This document shows, piece after piece, positions 1-12,619 of a stretch of 64,000 nt of DNA. Each line of letters begins with the position of its first letter. Position 1 is the first letter of the stretch. The stretch covers positions 4,526,001 through 4,590,000 of the forward strand of contig JAHQIY010000004.1 in the NCBI GenBank assembly GCA_019054805.1, given 5' to 3'. The position numbers were made by a program, and so were the translations under genes. Origin of the DNA: Brachionus manjavacas (lineage: Eukaryota; Rotifera; Eurotatoria; Ploima; Brachionidae). The notes below the pieces were generated by a model. The model made no database searches and was not told where the DNA came from. It saw only the letters and a list, made by a program, of their open reading frames with translations.

Positions 1-189
1 AGTTTTTTTTTTAATTCTATCATTTGACTCAATACGAATAATTAAAAAACATAATTTAGAAAAATAATAAATTCTTCTCTCTTAATTATGAAAATTTTTG
101 GTAAATTTAAATAGATTTCAAGAAAAAACATGAAAAATAAATCAAAATAAAAACTTGCTCTAAAGTTTTATAAAATTATTAAATTTAGA

Positions 190-3100
190 ATGAATTTTAA
201 TTTTCGCTGGGAATGGCTTAATTCAAGTCAAGATCAAAAAACTGGAAAAATTACCCATGAATGGACTCTCTTTGATGACATAATTAAAAAAAATTTAAAT
301 GATGCCTTCGACAAAAATATGAAAACAGTAATTTTTCATATTTAATAAAAAGAAGTTCAAATAAATGTTTCTGTTAGGCTCAGTATGATATAAATGGAAT
401 TTATTTTGAAGCCTTTCTTGACAGTCGTTCAATGCAAAAAAATAAAAAAACCGGGTTTGAGAGAAAAATAAGAATGTGCTTAAGTCAAGACAGAGACGAG
501 CCAGAATCTGAAACAGACAAAAATTGGTACACTTGGCAGTGGCTGAACGAAGACAACATTTGGCTTTCCTTTTCACCATACACAATTTTTAAATTAGAAA
601 AAGAATATTTAAATTTTTTGAATAACAAGTCAAATTCATCCAATATTTTGAAAATTAATTTTACGGAATTGAACAAAACTTATGTTTTCGATTTCCAAAA
701 AATGACACAAACAAATGAAAAATCGAAATACAAACGAGAAATAAAAAGAGTTGCTTTTGACATTACAAACAGTGACGACTTGAAGACAGAAAACATTGGA
801 GCCAGAACTCTGAGAAAACGGTCTGCCATAAATTATAATGAGTCAAAACAATGTGTTAAATCAGAGCCCATCAATCAAGATTCTGATTACGAAAACGACT
901 CTGATTTTGACATCGAACAACTAAAGCAGGAATCTGATTCTACTGACCAAGAAAACGAAAATGAAGTAAAAACTAAAATTTCAACACGCGCTAAAAAATC
1001 ATATCAAAAGAGTGAACATGACTCAGAAAATGATGAACCCAAAAAGAAAAAAAAGAAATCTTGCGCGAAAAGTTCAAGTAAAAATGAAAAGGAAAATACT
1101 TGTAAGCTTGATCTTAATGATATTTTAACAATTGTTTTAATTTTTCTTAAAGTAAAAATTATTAAATATACTGGAGATATTCCACTGGATGAAAGATTTA
1201 CAGAAACTGTTGGTTTTGAGTATAAAATTTACCGTGAAGGTGATATAATTTATGATTGCATGTTAAATCAAGTAAATTAAACTTATAAATTGAAGATTAA
1301 AAATCATTACAAAGGGCTTGATACAATTAAAATTTCTGAAAAATAACCCATTTTAATTTATCATTATAAAAAAAAATAAAAATTCTAAATCAAGATACAT
1401 CGAGCTTCCAACTACGTTATGTTATTATATTTTTATATTTTATTCTTTTTCCTTAAACGTTAAACTTGTTCCTCGGATTTATCGTTACTATTTATCTTCT
1501 TATTTTTTTCTTTTTACCTTTTTTTTATTTAACTTTTATTGATATTTTTATTCTGAATGAGCTTTAGATTTAAATTTTATCTCAAGTTTATTGACTGTAA
1601 TTATTTAGCTTTTAAAATCAAATTATTTATTCAAAATTCTAAAAATTTTGACCAAACATGAATGGCAAAATGTAAAGTATTCTTTAATTTAAAGGTTTTT
1701 TTAGAAAATATATAAAACACTTCTATTTTTAAAATAAAAAATAAAAATTATTTTTTAAGCGGAGCTAAAATTTGAAATTTATTTTTATAAAAAATTAAAT
1801 ATATCTTAAATTAAGTCTAAAATGATTCGAGATTTTTAAAATTACAATTAAATCTAAAAAGAAAAAAGAAATAAAATTTTTGCAATTTTTCTTAGAAGAC
1901 ATGGTTTGCATTTAATAACTTTCTAAGCCGGTGTAATTTTAGTAAATAGATGCCTCTAGTGTCAAACGGTTCACTAAAGAAATAAAATCATCATTTAAGA
2001 ATCGATTTTTTTTAATGATTTTTTTATCATTCTTTCTATTCTAAATATTTTATTAAGATTAATTTATTTATTTTTAGACTAATCTCCAATATAACAATAA
2101 CAAATATTATTTAATTCAATTAATTGAAAAAATAAAGAATAAAGAATATTTAGTGTGGATGCGCTGGGGCCGAGTTGGCAAAGCAGGACAATTTACTGTG
2201 CAAAATTTTGGAAACGATTTGAACCAAGCTAAAGATGTATTTACAGCAAAATTTTTTGACAAGACCAAAAATGAATGGGAAGACAAAGAAACATTTGAAA
2301 AATATCCCGGAAAATATGATTTGGTATACAAGGACTATGATTCGATCAAGACTGAGATCGACGAATGTGAAAATAAAAAAATTGAGCCTAAAAAAGAGAT
2401 TCCACCATCTCAATTAGACCAAAAAGTCCAGGATATTTTAGACTTAATTTGCAACATTTCCGAAATGGAAAGCGTTTTAAAAGAGATGAAGTATGACTCT
2501 AAACGGGCACCTCTAGGAAAATTGAGTAAATCACAAATTAAAGCAGGATACTCTGTTTTGAAAGACATCGAAGATTTATTAAAGAATTCCAAGTCTTCGA
2601 ACAAACAATATGTTGAGCTTAGTAATGCATTTTATACTCGGATACCTCATGATTTCGGAATGAAAGTACCCACACTGATAAACACATCACAACAATTGAG
2701 AGAAAAATTAAAACTTTTAGAACTGCTAGAAGATGTCGAGGTGGCTGTTAGCATTCTGAATCAAAAAACACATGATGAAAATCCAATTGATAAGCATTAT
2801 GAGCAATTAAATTGTAGCCTTAAACCATTGGACCACAATGACAAAATGTTTTCAATTATAGAACAATACATTGCCAAGACTCACGCACCAACTCATAATA
2901 CATACAAACTTAAGCTACTAGATGTTTTTGAAGCTGAAAAGTCGAGTGAAAAAGAAAAATTTGTTGATCATGGAAACCGAATGTTGTTGTGGCACGGCTC
3001 TAGGTTGACCAATTGGGCCGGTATTTTGAGCCAAGGTTTGAGAATAGCACCGCCCGAAGCTCCTGTAACCGGGTACATGTTTGGTAAAGGATGCTACTTT

Positions 3101-3463
3101 GCTGATTGCTCTAGTAAAAGCGCCAATTATTGTTATCCCACTTCGACCAAAAATGTTGGAATTTTGTCTCTGTCAGAAGTTTCACTGGGAAATTGTAATG
3201 AGTTAAAACAAGCTGATAATAATGCTGATAAGCTGCCCAAGGGAAAATTGAGCACCAAAGGCGTCGGAAGATCTCAACCCGATAAGTCTGAATGGATTAC
3301 TTTAGAAGATGGTTGCATCGTTCCATGTGGGAAGTTAAAATGTGCTGTCGACAAAAAAGATATGGCTTTGTATTCTCTTTTGTATAATGAATATATTGTT
3401 TATAATGTAGATCAGATAAAACTTCGTTATTTAGTAAAAATTCAGTTCGAATTTGATGAGTAA
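190..3463 (+). CDS. Poly(ADP-ribose) polymerase, PARP2/3 type, with tandem WWE domains
   Basis: Three exons, 190-327, 378-1271 and 2078-3463, joined in frame, give about 805 aa. In order: WWE 1 (about 4-85, opening WEWLN and interrupted by intron 1), WWE 2 (about 95-170, TWQWLN to the FDFQKMTQTN strand), an acidic then lysine-rich linker (about 180-305), a WGR domain (about 322-418, with EGDIIYDCMLNQ then VWMRWGRVGK), a helical PARP regulatory domain (about 430-560) and the ART catalytic domain. The catalytic triad is present: His650 in LLWHGSR, Tyr684 in GKGCYFAD, Glu782 in LYNEYIVYN, so it should be active. Family knowledge: WGR proteins sense DNA breaks and poly-ADP-ribosylate nuclear targets from NAD+; WWE domains elsewhere bind iso-ADP-ribose. 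WWE with WGR in one chain is unusual. The start is the first ATG of the WWE frame, just after a TTTAG. Confidence 0.92.
1272..2077 (+). other. Intron 2 of the PARP gene
   Basis: An 806-bp AT-rich intron between codons for MLNQ and TNLQ of the WGR domain. It starts GTAAAT and ends TTTTTAG. I see no open reading frame or repeat of note in it. Confidence 0.85.
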
Positions 3464-4532
3464 AATTTTTTTTCTTCTTTTATTTGTAAATTTTAGGCAA
3501 TTCTTTTAAATAAAAAATTTTATTAACTTTTATTTAATTTAATAAAGAGAAATTATGAACTAACGAACAAGTTAGTTTTAAAGTTATAGACAACAAAGCA
3601 GTTTATTTTGAGTTCATGAAAAATAAAATTTTTTTAAAAAATTATATTCTTTAATTGATAAAATAAAAAATTAAAATAACCAAATTAATAGAGCAAAATA
3701 ATTTATAATGGTCCATTTTCTATCCTAGTGGATAATGGTGAGGCGCTCATTTCCTTTTCAAGTAACTTTTTGAGCCGATCTGACACATAGGAATATGTTA
3801 AAAATTTTATTTAATTTTTACCTTAAATATTTTTTTCATTTTTCTCTGAATAGTCTTCAAAATTTTAGTTATTTTAATTGTTCATCTTGTTTATTAACGC
3901 CGTATGAAAATGTGGTAAGTGCCTCAAAAAATTGAAATTTTCAAGGATTACGACAGTAAAGATGAAAATCATTATCGCCAAAGATACAAAATAGTTGAAT
4001 TTTGAGTTAGAAATTTATTTTATTTGTTTTTAATATACAGAAAATGTATATTAAGCAATTTGAAAATTAAAAGCTTGACCCCATAATCGATTTTTCAAAG
4101 AAATTAAAGATGAAAAATAAAAAATAATATTTTTTAGTTCTCATTGAAGCTATGATTTGGTCTGAAAAATAAAAAATTAATTCTTTTAATATTTAGTTTA
4201 TTTAATTTTTGATTCTGCAACAAACACATAATAAAAAACAAATTTTTTTATTTTTTATCTTAAACTCAAGTCCTGATGACGCATTAAATTAAAAATCCAG
4301 GGTTTGATACGGCCCTAAACCCGTGATAATACTTTTAGACCATGTGTTCTAAATTAAAAATATTTTAGCATGGGCGAGATTTAGTTTGTGGTACAGCATA
4401 ACCGAACGAAGGAATACGGTAGACCTATTTTTGATAATTCTTACTGTTGTCTTATACTCGGAAATGAATATAAAAAAAATAAAATAAATTTGACTTTCAG
4501 CATTTTTGGCTTTTCTTAAACTATGATTTTAA
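3464..4532. other. Intergenic, no gene seen
   Basis: AT-rich sequence downstream of the PARP gene with AATAAA-type signals near 3510-3545 that could serve polyadenylation. A short tRNA-like stretch lies near 3709-3790 (see findings). No supported ORF. Confidence 0.6.
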
Positions 4533-6216
4533 ATTAAACTGACATCTCGTTTCAAAATAAAAATAATTCAAATAAAATAAAATTTGTTTCAAACTTATAA
4601 TTTTACAAATTGAGTTAATGAAAATTATTTCAATTTCCAAGCTAAATTTTTTGTATAGATACGAGCTAAAAATATACAACAAATTGTCATCAGTTGGGTT
4701 ACTAATAACCTGATTGTGCGCAGTGATGTGTTCGGGATATGATTTCTATGAATTAATATCCACAGTCGATATAGGAATTGCAACTCCTTTATCGATTAGG
4801 TCTGATGCGCCCCACTCTTAATTCACTATTAACTCTTTTTAAATAAAAAGAATAAATAATACTCAATATATCAATGTCAAAAATTTCAATACATTTAAAA
4901 AACATAAAAAAATAAACCGTGAATAAGTAAAATTTCAATCAAAAACTGCAATAAATTTTATGGATCAAAAAGTAATAATTAAAATTAATCAATAATAAAT
5001 AATGTTATGATGATTAAATTAAAGATTACAGCAGATTAATGATAATAATATTTTTCAAAATAATTGCTTGTTTTTGAACAGTTATTCAAAATTAAGATAC
5101 TTTTTTAGTCTATCATATCATTTGATGGAAAATTAACTTAATAAATTGATTTGATATTATTTTGTCACTAATTCACATGTGATCTTTTTGAAACCATTTA
5201 AAATGAAAAAATTATGATTAATATATAAAAAAACATAAATTAATGCTTGAGTTTAATGCTTTGATTTTAGCCATTGTAAAAATTATTTGATAAAAAAATG
5301 CATCTGTAAATTAGAAGTTAAAGTATAGCCCCACTCATCAAAAATTTGATAGTATCAAATTTTGATAACTAAGAAACCGCGGATAAGATACAAAAATAAA
5401 AAAATACCATTTTTGCCAAAATATTGATCTATTGGTAAAATAATAGATTAAATTAATACATCATTTTGTAGATGCTTTCAAAATATATACATATTAATAA
5501 GGCTATGTAAATTAGAACATGAGATATTTTAGCTGAAAGGTAACTAAATTTTGTTTTTTTTTTCTTTGAGGGGGATGGGATCAAAATTTTTTTTTGGACA
5601 ATACCTAAAAAATCATTTTATCAGGATTTTCAAGTATGTAGACTAATAAGTCGGTTTGCTGAAATTCAGATATTGCTGTAGTTTTGCTACGTGCGAACCT
5701 TAGCTTTTTATATTTTTAAAAGATGTGTTATTTTTTCTTTCGTCAAAAAAATTACCGATTGGACATGTTGAATTACATTTGTATGAACATGACCAGTTCA
5801 GAGTACTCGGAAAAATTAGAATAATAAAATTTATATATAAATAATTTTTTTTAAATGTATTGAAATTTTTGACATTGATATATTGAGTATTATTTATTCT
5901 TTTTATTTAAAAAGAGTTAATAGTGAATTAAGAGTGGGGCGCATCAGACCTAATCGATAAAGGAGTTGCAATTCCTATATCGACTGTGGATATTAATTCA
6001 TAGAAATCATATCCCGAACACATCACTGCGCACAATCAGGTTATTAGTAACCCAACTGATGACAATTTGTTGTATATTTTTAGCTCGTATCTATACAAAA
6101 AATTTAGCTTGGAAATTGAAATAATTTTCATTAACTCAATTTGTAAAATTATAAGTTTGAAACAAATTTAATTTTATTTGAATTATTTTTATTTTGAAAC
6201 GAGATGTCAGTTTAAT
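4533..6216. mobile_element. Non-autonomous element with long terminal inverted repeats
   Basis: The arm 4533-4904 reappears as its reverse complement at about 5846-6216, about 370 bp with only a few differences. The arms share the outer word ATTAAACTGACATCTCG, the GCGCAGTGATGTGTTCGGG block and the TCTGATGCGCCCCACTC block. About 940 bp lie between them with no sizeable ORF. The structure is that of a foldback or long-TIR MITE mobilised by a transposase from elsewhere. I could not define a clear target-site duplication because both flanks are low-complexity AT sequence. Confidence 0.85.
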
Positions 6217-6829
6217 ATAAAAATTTAAAACAATGGAAATTTTTTAAATAATTTTTACTACTATTATCTGAGCACTCTTTTTTTTAGCAAACTTTTTCAA
6301 TTAAGAAATTTATTTTCAAATGCATCCAGCTTATTCATTTTTTAAATTAGTATACATTTTTTCTGTTATTATCAAATAAAAGATTTTTTATTTTTTGTAT
6401 ATATTAAAATAATTAGATATATTTTCAATTTTTATTAACGACTAAATAAATTTATTTAACTAATAGCATCTTCAATTCATGTAATTATTTTACGTAAAAT
6501 ATGGTGAATTCAACGTATCGTAGCAGCACTGTAATAGTATTAGATGAAGCCTAGCTATCAAATTTTAAAGATAAACTTTGACTTGAGTGCAGAAGAATTT
6601 CAAAAGGATTTACAAGTTTAAAAACGTAAGGTTTAGAGTAGAATGAAAATTGAACAAAACTTGACTATTTTTAAGAAAAAAATGTCGATAAAAAAATTTG
6701 ATATAAATACGGGAAAAAAATATTTGTTAATTTTTTTTCTTAATTTCGTATTGCTGGTTCTTAACAATTTTTACAGAAAGATTTTAAAACCATCTCCCCT
6801 ACATAAATATAACTTACATTTGATCCTTA

Positions 6830-7345
6830 TCACAAGTAAACTTTTTTCCGTAATGGAAAAAAATCGAGCTTGACCACATGACCAAATTTTTGACCACATG
6901 GCTTTGAGAGGAACATATTGGCATAAAACACCTCTTGCAAAACAAACACCGATAAAGCTGATGTACCTTCTTTAAGAATGAAAGTTTAGGATCTACAGAT
7001 TTCGGGTAAAAATTTTTACAATTCAATAAAAATTTATCATGGACAAGTCAAAATACCGACTGTTTGGTCTCATTTTTTTATACTTAGCATAGCTTGTTGG
7101 CTTAACTCTTTCATTAGAAATTTATCTTTTCTCTGAGACTTGTCTCTTCTCCTGATCCATATAGTCCTTTTTTTCGAAGTTTTTTCATTATTAGTTTCTT
7201 CTTATTCAGGTTATTTATTATCTGAGTCTTTATCTGAGTCATATTCAGTATAAGGTTGATTTGATGTTTCCATTTCTTATTCGAAATTATTATCAAAGTC
7301 ATCATTTTCCTGATACAGTCGAGTCTGGATAATACGATGTGTTTG
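6830..7345 (-). pseudogene. Decayed coding relic, possibly transposase
   Basis: On the minus strand one frame stays readable for roughly 100 codons from about 7345 down to about 7035, broken only by three TAA codons. It has an acidic stretch (ENDDFDNNF, YDSDKDSDN) followed by a basic one (KTSKKRTIW, RRRDKSQRKDKF). A second frame further down (7026-6814) reads as a short Cys-rich stretch containing CLFCKRCFMPIC. The acidic-then-basic start and Cys cluster loosely recall piggyBac-type transposases, but I cannot assign it. No intact gene remains. Confidence 0.35.
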
Positions 7346-8056
7346 GGCGGAAAAAATGGACATCGTAACAAATTTGCATGTTAAAGGATGGGAAGAAAAA
7401 AATTGAATATAAATTTTTTTTAAGGAATTATTGTTTATATAAAAATAATAAATAGATTAAAAAGAAAAATATTTATCAATTTTACTTTAAAAAGACTGAT
7501 TGACGCCATAAAATTGATCCATTTTAGACAACTGATCAATGAATAAGGAACAGTCCTCGTTCTTTTGGGAAAAATACAATCGTAGTTTATCTATGCAATA
7601 GTTTTAAAGGTAATATTATGCCTTTTTTTAAATCCGTTTAACCATCCATTGCTAGCTTTAAAATCAGTTTGATTTAAGTAAAAAATTTCATTTTTGCGTG
7701 TAATGTCAGCGTGATAATTTCACAAGTATTTAGAAAATAGGATGTTTTTAAATAGAAAATAATTATAATTTTAATTTTAATTAATTCTCTTATAAAAATC
7801 ATCTAACAAACATCAAAAATCTTTTTCTTGTAACTATCAAACAATTTTTTTTATATTTTTTTATTAAAAAATTACCAAATTTTAATTTGTTTAATTTTTT
7901 TTAATGTAATTTATATTTAACCAGATAGTTTTTTTTTTTTAAATAGTTTATTGTCGAATCGAGGTTCTTTTCCAAATATCTTGAATTGACAAAATTTAAA
8001 ATTTATTTAAAAAAAAAGTTTTAATTATTAATTATTAATTAAAGAAATTAGAGAAA

Positions 8057-10786
8057 TTAGTTCATCATGACTTCGAGTTGTAATAAGCGAGCGTTAATAT
8101 CCCCTGACAATCGATACGGAATGCATCCAACGAATTTAATTAATGACCTAGCTTGTTCTTTCAGCTCATCTAGCATCTTAATTTAAATCATATTATGAAA
8201 AAATAAAATCTTAAAAATATTATTGTCTTACTGTTTTTTTTTCATTACTAGTTCCCAATAAAAAAGCAGAACTTTGAAAACCAGAGCTCCGTGTAGGCAT
8301 AGAATTAATCTTAGAGTACAAATTGCTAATTATGGTCATTGCTGCCAAAATCAAATCGGGAAAATTTCGTTTTATCTTTATTTAAATTATTAATGAAACC
8401 ATTAAGTAAAACATTTTATATTTTTCTTTACCTCTTCACTATAGGCTACAAAATCTTTGACTTTAGAATCTACATTCGACGACGTAGCTGGCAAAATGTT
8501 CAACTTGTTCAAAGTTTCATAAGCAGTTTCCCAAGTTTGAGCATGATACAAATCGAAAAAGGTCATTAGATCGACTAGCAGATAAAATGTGGTGATGATA
8601 CTCTTTGGTATGGCTTTAGAGGTGATAGCAGTTTCGGTCTTGTACCTTAGCGCAATACCCATTACCATGTTCTTCAGTCTGTCTCTGTTTGAATTAGGCA
8701 CATTGATTTCGGTGACTACCACACTTGTCAACTTGTTGCACAATTCCAAAACTCTTTGGTGCTGTTTGCACAAGTCGTAAAGCTTAACCGCCTCTTCGAT
8801 CAGGCCCTTATTTTCAATTTCCTCAGCCACAAGACTAATTATGGAGTTGGCCTCTTCGTCACTACTAAACTTGTCAATAACTCCCGGCTTTCTGACAGCA
8901 TGTTTTTCCAAGCGACCAAACAACACCTCAAATTCTCTGGTCCCCAAAGCCAGCTCACTAATGTACAGTGCAAAATAGTTGCTGATGCGCTTAAATTCGC
9001 CGCTTATCTGAGTGGAAACTTTTAGATTCCTCAAGAAAAAGTAATATTCCAAAGCCTCACGAGGATCAGTACACTCGAATTTACGGGTGTACATGCGTAT
9101 CAAAAATGGCAAATTAATGCGCCTCAAGCTTTTCGGTTCGCTTGGCTCACCACCCACAATCAGCTGAGAACTAGCCGGATTTTTTAAAATATTCAGCATT
9201 TGTTTGTCAAAAAGACCAATGGCCATGTGCACACCATGCACTATCATGCTCTCATACTTGAGCAAAAATTCAACAGCTAGTTCAAACTGAGCGGTCAATA
9301 GCAACACCTGCAAATAGATAAATGGATTACGGTTTTGGGTGAAATATTTTTCACCGAATTCCACCGACATTTTGCTCTGAAACTCCTGAAATGTCATGTT
9401 GTCACTGTGTTGATCTTTTTTAAATACCACTGAATTCAATTTAAACCATAAAAAGTCATCTACATTGTCCAGCACTTCATTAATAGAATCATCATCGCCA
9501 CTGTATCGGCTCAAGAAGCAGTAAACCGCCCGCTTATAAGCGTCATTGACTCGCTTAATTTTGCTCTTGTATTCAATTTTGAGCTTATTTTCATTGATAT
9601 TATTTAGTCTTCCTCGGCCATTATTGTCTGAGTCCTTGATTATTTCGTTCAAGTAATTGGCAATTTCTTCTTTTTTGGCATTCAATGCCACTGACTTGGC
9701 TGCTTCGATGTCCCCGCATCTAATGCAAAGATAAATGGTAGGCCATAGTGGTTGCTTGTCGTCAAAAGTCTCCTCACTAAATTGATGGTATTTTTCTGAC
9801 GAACTTAGCCTCAAATAGCCACTAACTAGCCTCAAGGTTCCCAGGCCACCACCAAGCTTCGCTTGTTTAAGATTTGCATTGACAGTATTTTGAATTAAGT
9901 CTTTGAAGCTGCGCTCCAAATGGTTTATTGCCTGGTTTACATAACTTGATTGAGTTTTTTCCGAGTTATTTCGATCAAGATAGTTCAATTTTTCGTCATA
10001 GTCCATAGCTGGTAGATTGGTCATTGTGTTTATCATGTCCCACAGGTCTTCTAGATTTTTATCATTTATTTTTTTGATAAAACTTGTGAAATTTTTAATT
10101 AGATCAGGTTTTGGCTGTTCATTAGCGAGAATTTTTTGGTTGTATAAGTAGATTTGTCTGGCGAATTCGAGTTCTATGTCATTCATTAAAGTTCTGGCCT
10201 GGGGGTTGAAGGCGGTCTGTCTATTGCTGTAAGTGCTGGTGGTGGTGTTGGACGCTGAAACCTCCGGGTTGAATGAGCCCAAAAGCTCGGTCATTATCTT
10301 TTGTTTTTGCTTTTCCCATTCGACTTCATTGCTGGTGGAAAAAGAGTCCTCGATTTCCTGGTTTGTTTTTTGTCGGGCCTCAGCAATGATCGAGGTAAGC
10401 ACGGATTCTTTTTCGCTTTTCAGAAAGCTGGTTAGATCTACATCTCTGAGGTGTTCAATGTTGGTCAGTTTATCAAAAGGACTGATTGTCTCGTCGGATG
10501 TTTGAGCAACTTTGGCTGCTGGTTGAAAAGGCTGAATGTTTAAGCCCTCGATGGTTTGAGTTAGTTTGGGAGCATCAATGCCTTTGGCAGCAAGCAGAAT
10601 TGAAGCATTGATCTCATTTGAATCTGTTGAAAGAATGTTAGAAGTTTTGGCTAGCTTTTTTTTTGTAACGTCGTGTATTTGAGTTAGGGTTCGTTGCAAT
10701 CGAGGTATTCCAGTGTTTTCCTTGTCGATTTGAGCTGACATTTGCTCAGCATCGCGAAGCAAATCATTAAAGTCGATATCAGACAT
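8057..10786 (-). CDS. NUP93: Nuclear pore complex protein Nup93
   Basis: Three exons read on the minus strand: 10786-8432, 8375-8232 and 8176-8057, all joins in phase 0, giving 872 aa (the human protein is about 820). The N-terminal part ([15 protein letters not shown]) is a predicted coiled coil, as in Nup93. The rest is the helical solenoid of the Nic96/Nup93 family, with recognisable blocks such as [17 protein letters not shown] and a C-terminus [18 protein letters not shown] followed by MMN. Nup93 is a linker scaffold of the inner ring of the nuclear pore and holds Nup188/Nup205 and the Nup62 complex (family knowledge). The exon 1 reading frame alone would end in KKNIKCFT, but this is intron read-through: the conserved tail continues in the two short exons. 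An ATTTAG lies about 20 bases before the ATG. Confidence 0.95.
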
Positions 10787-11560
10787 TTTTTTAATTTTTC
10801 TCTAAATTAAATGCAACAACACGCAAATTTAAATTTTTTCAAAAAAAAATTTTATTTAAGTATTTATTTTTATTTAAAAAATTAAACCAAAATTGACATT
10901 ACAAAATCTTGGTTATAATGTTAAAAAATATTTGATTTGTCTTAAATAGTTGGTTGATTTTCTTTTTTGATTGTCGGTTATTTGAAAAAAATTGTTTTTT
11001 ATGAAGTTTTTGGTAGTGCTTATTGATTTTAATTTTGACATTGCTGTTGATGTTCTCATCCATAATGGGATAGCTTTAAATTTTTGATTTAAAAATTGAA
11101 AAATTGAAAAATGAAATTTTTTGCAAGACAGGAGTAAAAAAATAATTTTTAAAAGAATTAGTTTAATAATTTTTGTCTCATTTATCTCATTAAGATTCAA
11201 TCCTAAAATAAAAACTAGCTAATTTCTTTATAATTAAGTATTGTAAAACAAAAATCAAAAAATTAATATTCCAAGTCAAATATTATGTGAATTAATTTCC
11301 TTGTAAAATAAAAGTTTTCATTTAAAATATTCTAAATGCTGAGTTTTTAATGACTTGTACTTTTTAATGTTAGTTTCTGAGAATGAATTTATGCAAGGAA
11401 AAGAATATTCTAAAATTCAAAATCACATAATTTTGAGACATTATTTATATGAAATAAAACAAAAATCTAAAAAGATGAAACAGTAGATTTACTCAGAATA
11501 TTGTCTTTTTTATTTGAAAAAAAATTGTGTCTTAATTGATCCTTTGTACTATATAAAATG
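10787..11560. other. Intergenic upstream of NUP93, no gene seen
   Basis: AT-rich sequence containing the presumed NUP93 promoter. The short antisense open stretch at 10913-11200 is low-complexity and has no resemblance to a protein family. Confidence 0.5.
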
Positions 11561-11639
11561 AGATGGCCTAAGCGGGTGATCTATTTTTAAAATAATTAAA
11601 ATTCGAGCAAACTAAGGTGAGAAAATTTGAAATATGATA

Positions 11640-12510
11640 ACTTAATTTGCCCCAAGATTTTGACTCACCCATAAAGACCAATCGGTTAACCGAGTGAGGG
11701 GCAATTGGGTTAATAGGGTTAACCTAATTGCCCCATTTTTTAGTAGGATTGCCCCGCATATTAACCCGGTTAGCCGGATTTTCACCCATTTGCCCCGAAA
11801 ATTTAAGTTTTTTTTATAAAGATTGGTCTTTTTATATTCAAAAGGAATAAAAAAATCAATCTCATAAATAGATTTTTATAATCGATATGGATTTAACTAC
11901 TTTACAATTAAATCTTACAAATTTAAAAAAAAAAAATTTGAATAAACGAAACTGAGATTAAATTTGTGATAGATTCTACAATAACATAATAATAAAAAAA
12001 ACAATAACATTGACAAAACCCGAGAACAAGAATATTTCGCATTATAGGTGAACTATGGTTCACCTGACTGACTGTACCCAGTTTTTCAATTATTGAATAT
12101 AAATTTAAAAATCTAAATGAGATAAATATTTTTTTTTTATTTCTTCATATATTTTGATGCTGAAGGAGCATTAGCTCGGTGCAGATAAACAAATAAATTA
12201 TTTGAAAGTTAAAAATTAATTTTCAATATTTTTTTCAGATTTCTAAATAAAAATTTAACTCATTCAAGATATACTTAAGAGTTTGATTTCAATTATGAAG
12301 ATTTGAAATTAAAAATGCAGGGAATAATTTCTCAAAAATAAAATTTACTTAAATCCCAGTTTAACAAAATTAATACGATATTTTGAGGCAAACGGGTTAA
12401 AATCGGTGCAAATCGGTTAAATGGGTTATTTTTGGCGTTAATGGGGTGAATATTCGGAATTAAGGGGTTAAACTCTATTTACCGCTTAATCCCAGGGATT
12501 CACCTTGTTA
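11640..12510. repeat. GGTTAA/TTAACC-rich repeat block with embedded LINE tail
   Basis: Two GC-richer patches, 11655-11800 and 12380-12500, are built from degenerate GGGTTAA, CGGTTAA and GGGGCAA words in both orientations. Between them, 12005-12200 matches in reverse orientation the stretch 42850-43070 and ends with the LINE tail word GGAGCATTAGCTCGG. The block looks like a decayed mobile element with a retrotransposon 3' end inside it. Confidence 0.5.
12150..12200 (+). repeat. LINE 3' tail, copy 1
   Basis: Contains GAAGGAGCATTAGCTCGG, then a CAGATAAACAAATAAA stretch. The same tail ends the retrotransposon at 31015-31070 and appears again near 42850-42900 (minus) and 44315-44360. It marks a 5'-truncated copy. 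Confidence 0.7.
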
Positions 12511-12619
12511 AAGATTTTGAGACAAGTATTTGAGACTTCCAAAAGGAATGAAATATAGGGTTTTAAAAGACTTAATTTACGAATTTCGAATCAAATATTT
12601 TAATTGAATTTCTTGAACT

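Noticed and set aside
7000..7350. Reassigned stop codons (TAA as sense) suggested by the relic frame
   Set aside because: TAA cleanly ends PEX2, TMEM141, TMEM167, PARP and NUP93 at family-typical lengths, so the code is standard.
8339..10505. Plus-strand open frames over the NUP93 region
   Set aside because: They are antisense shadows of NUP93, with no homology of their own.
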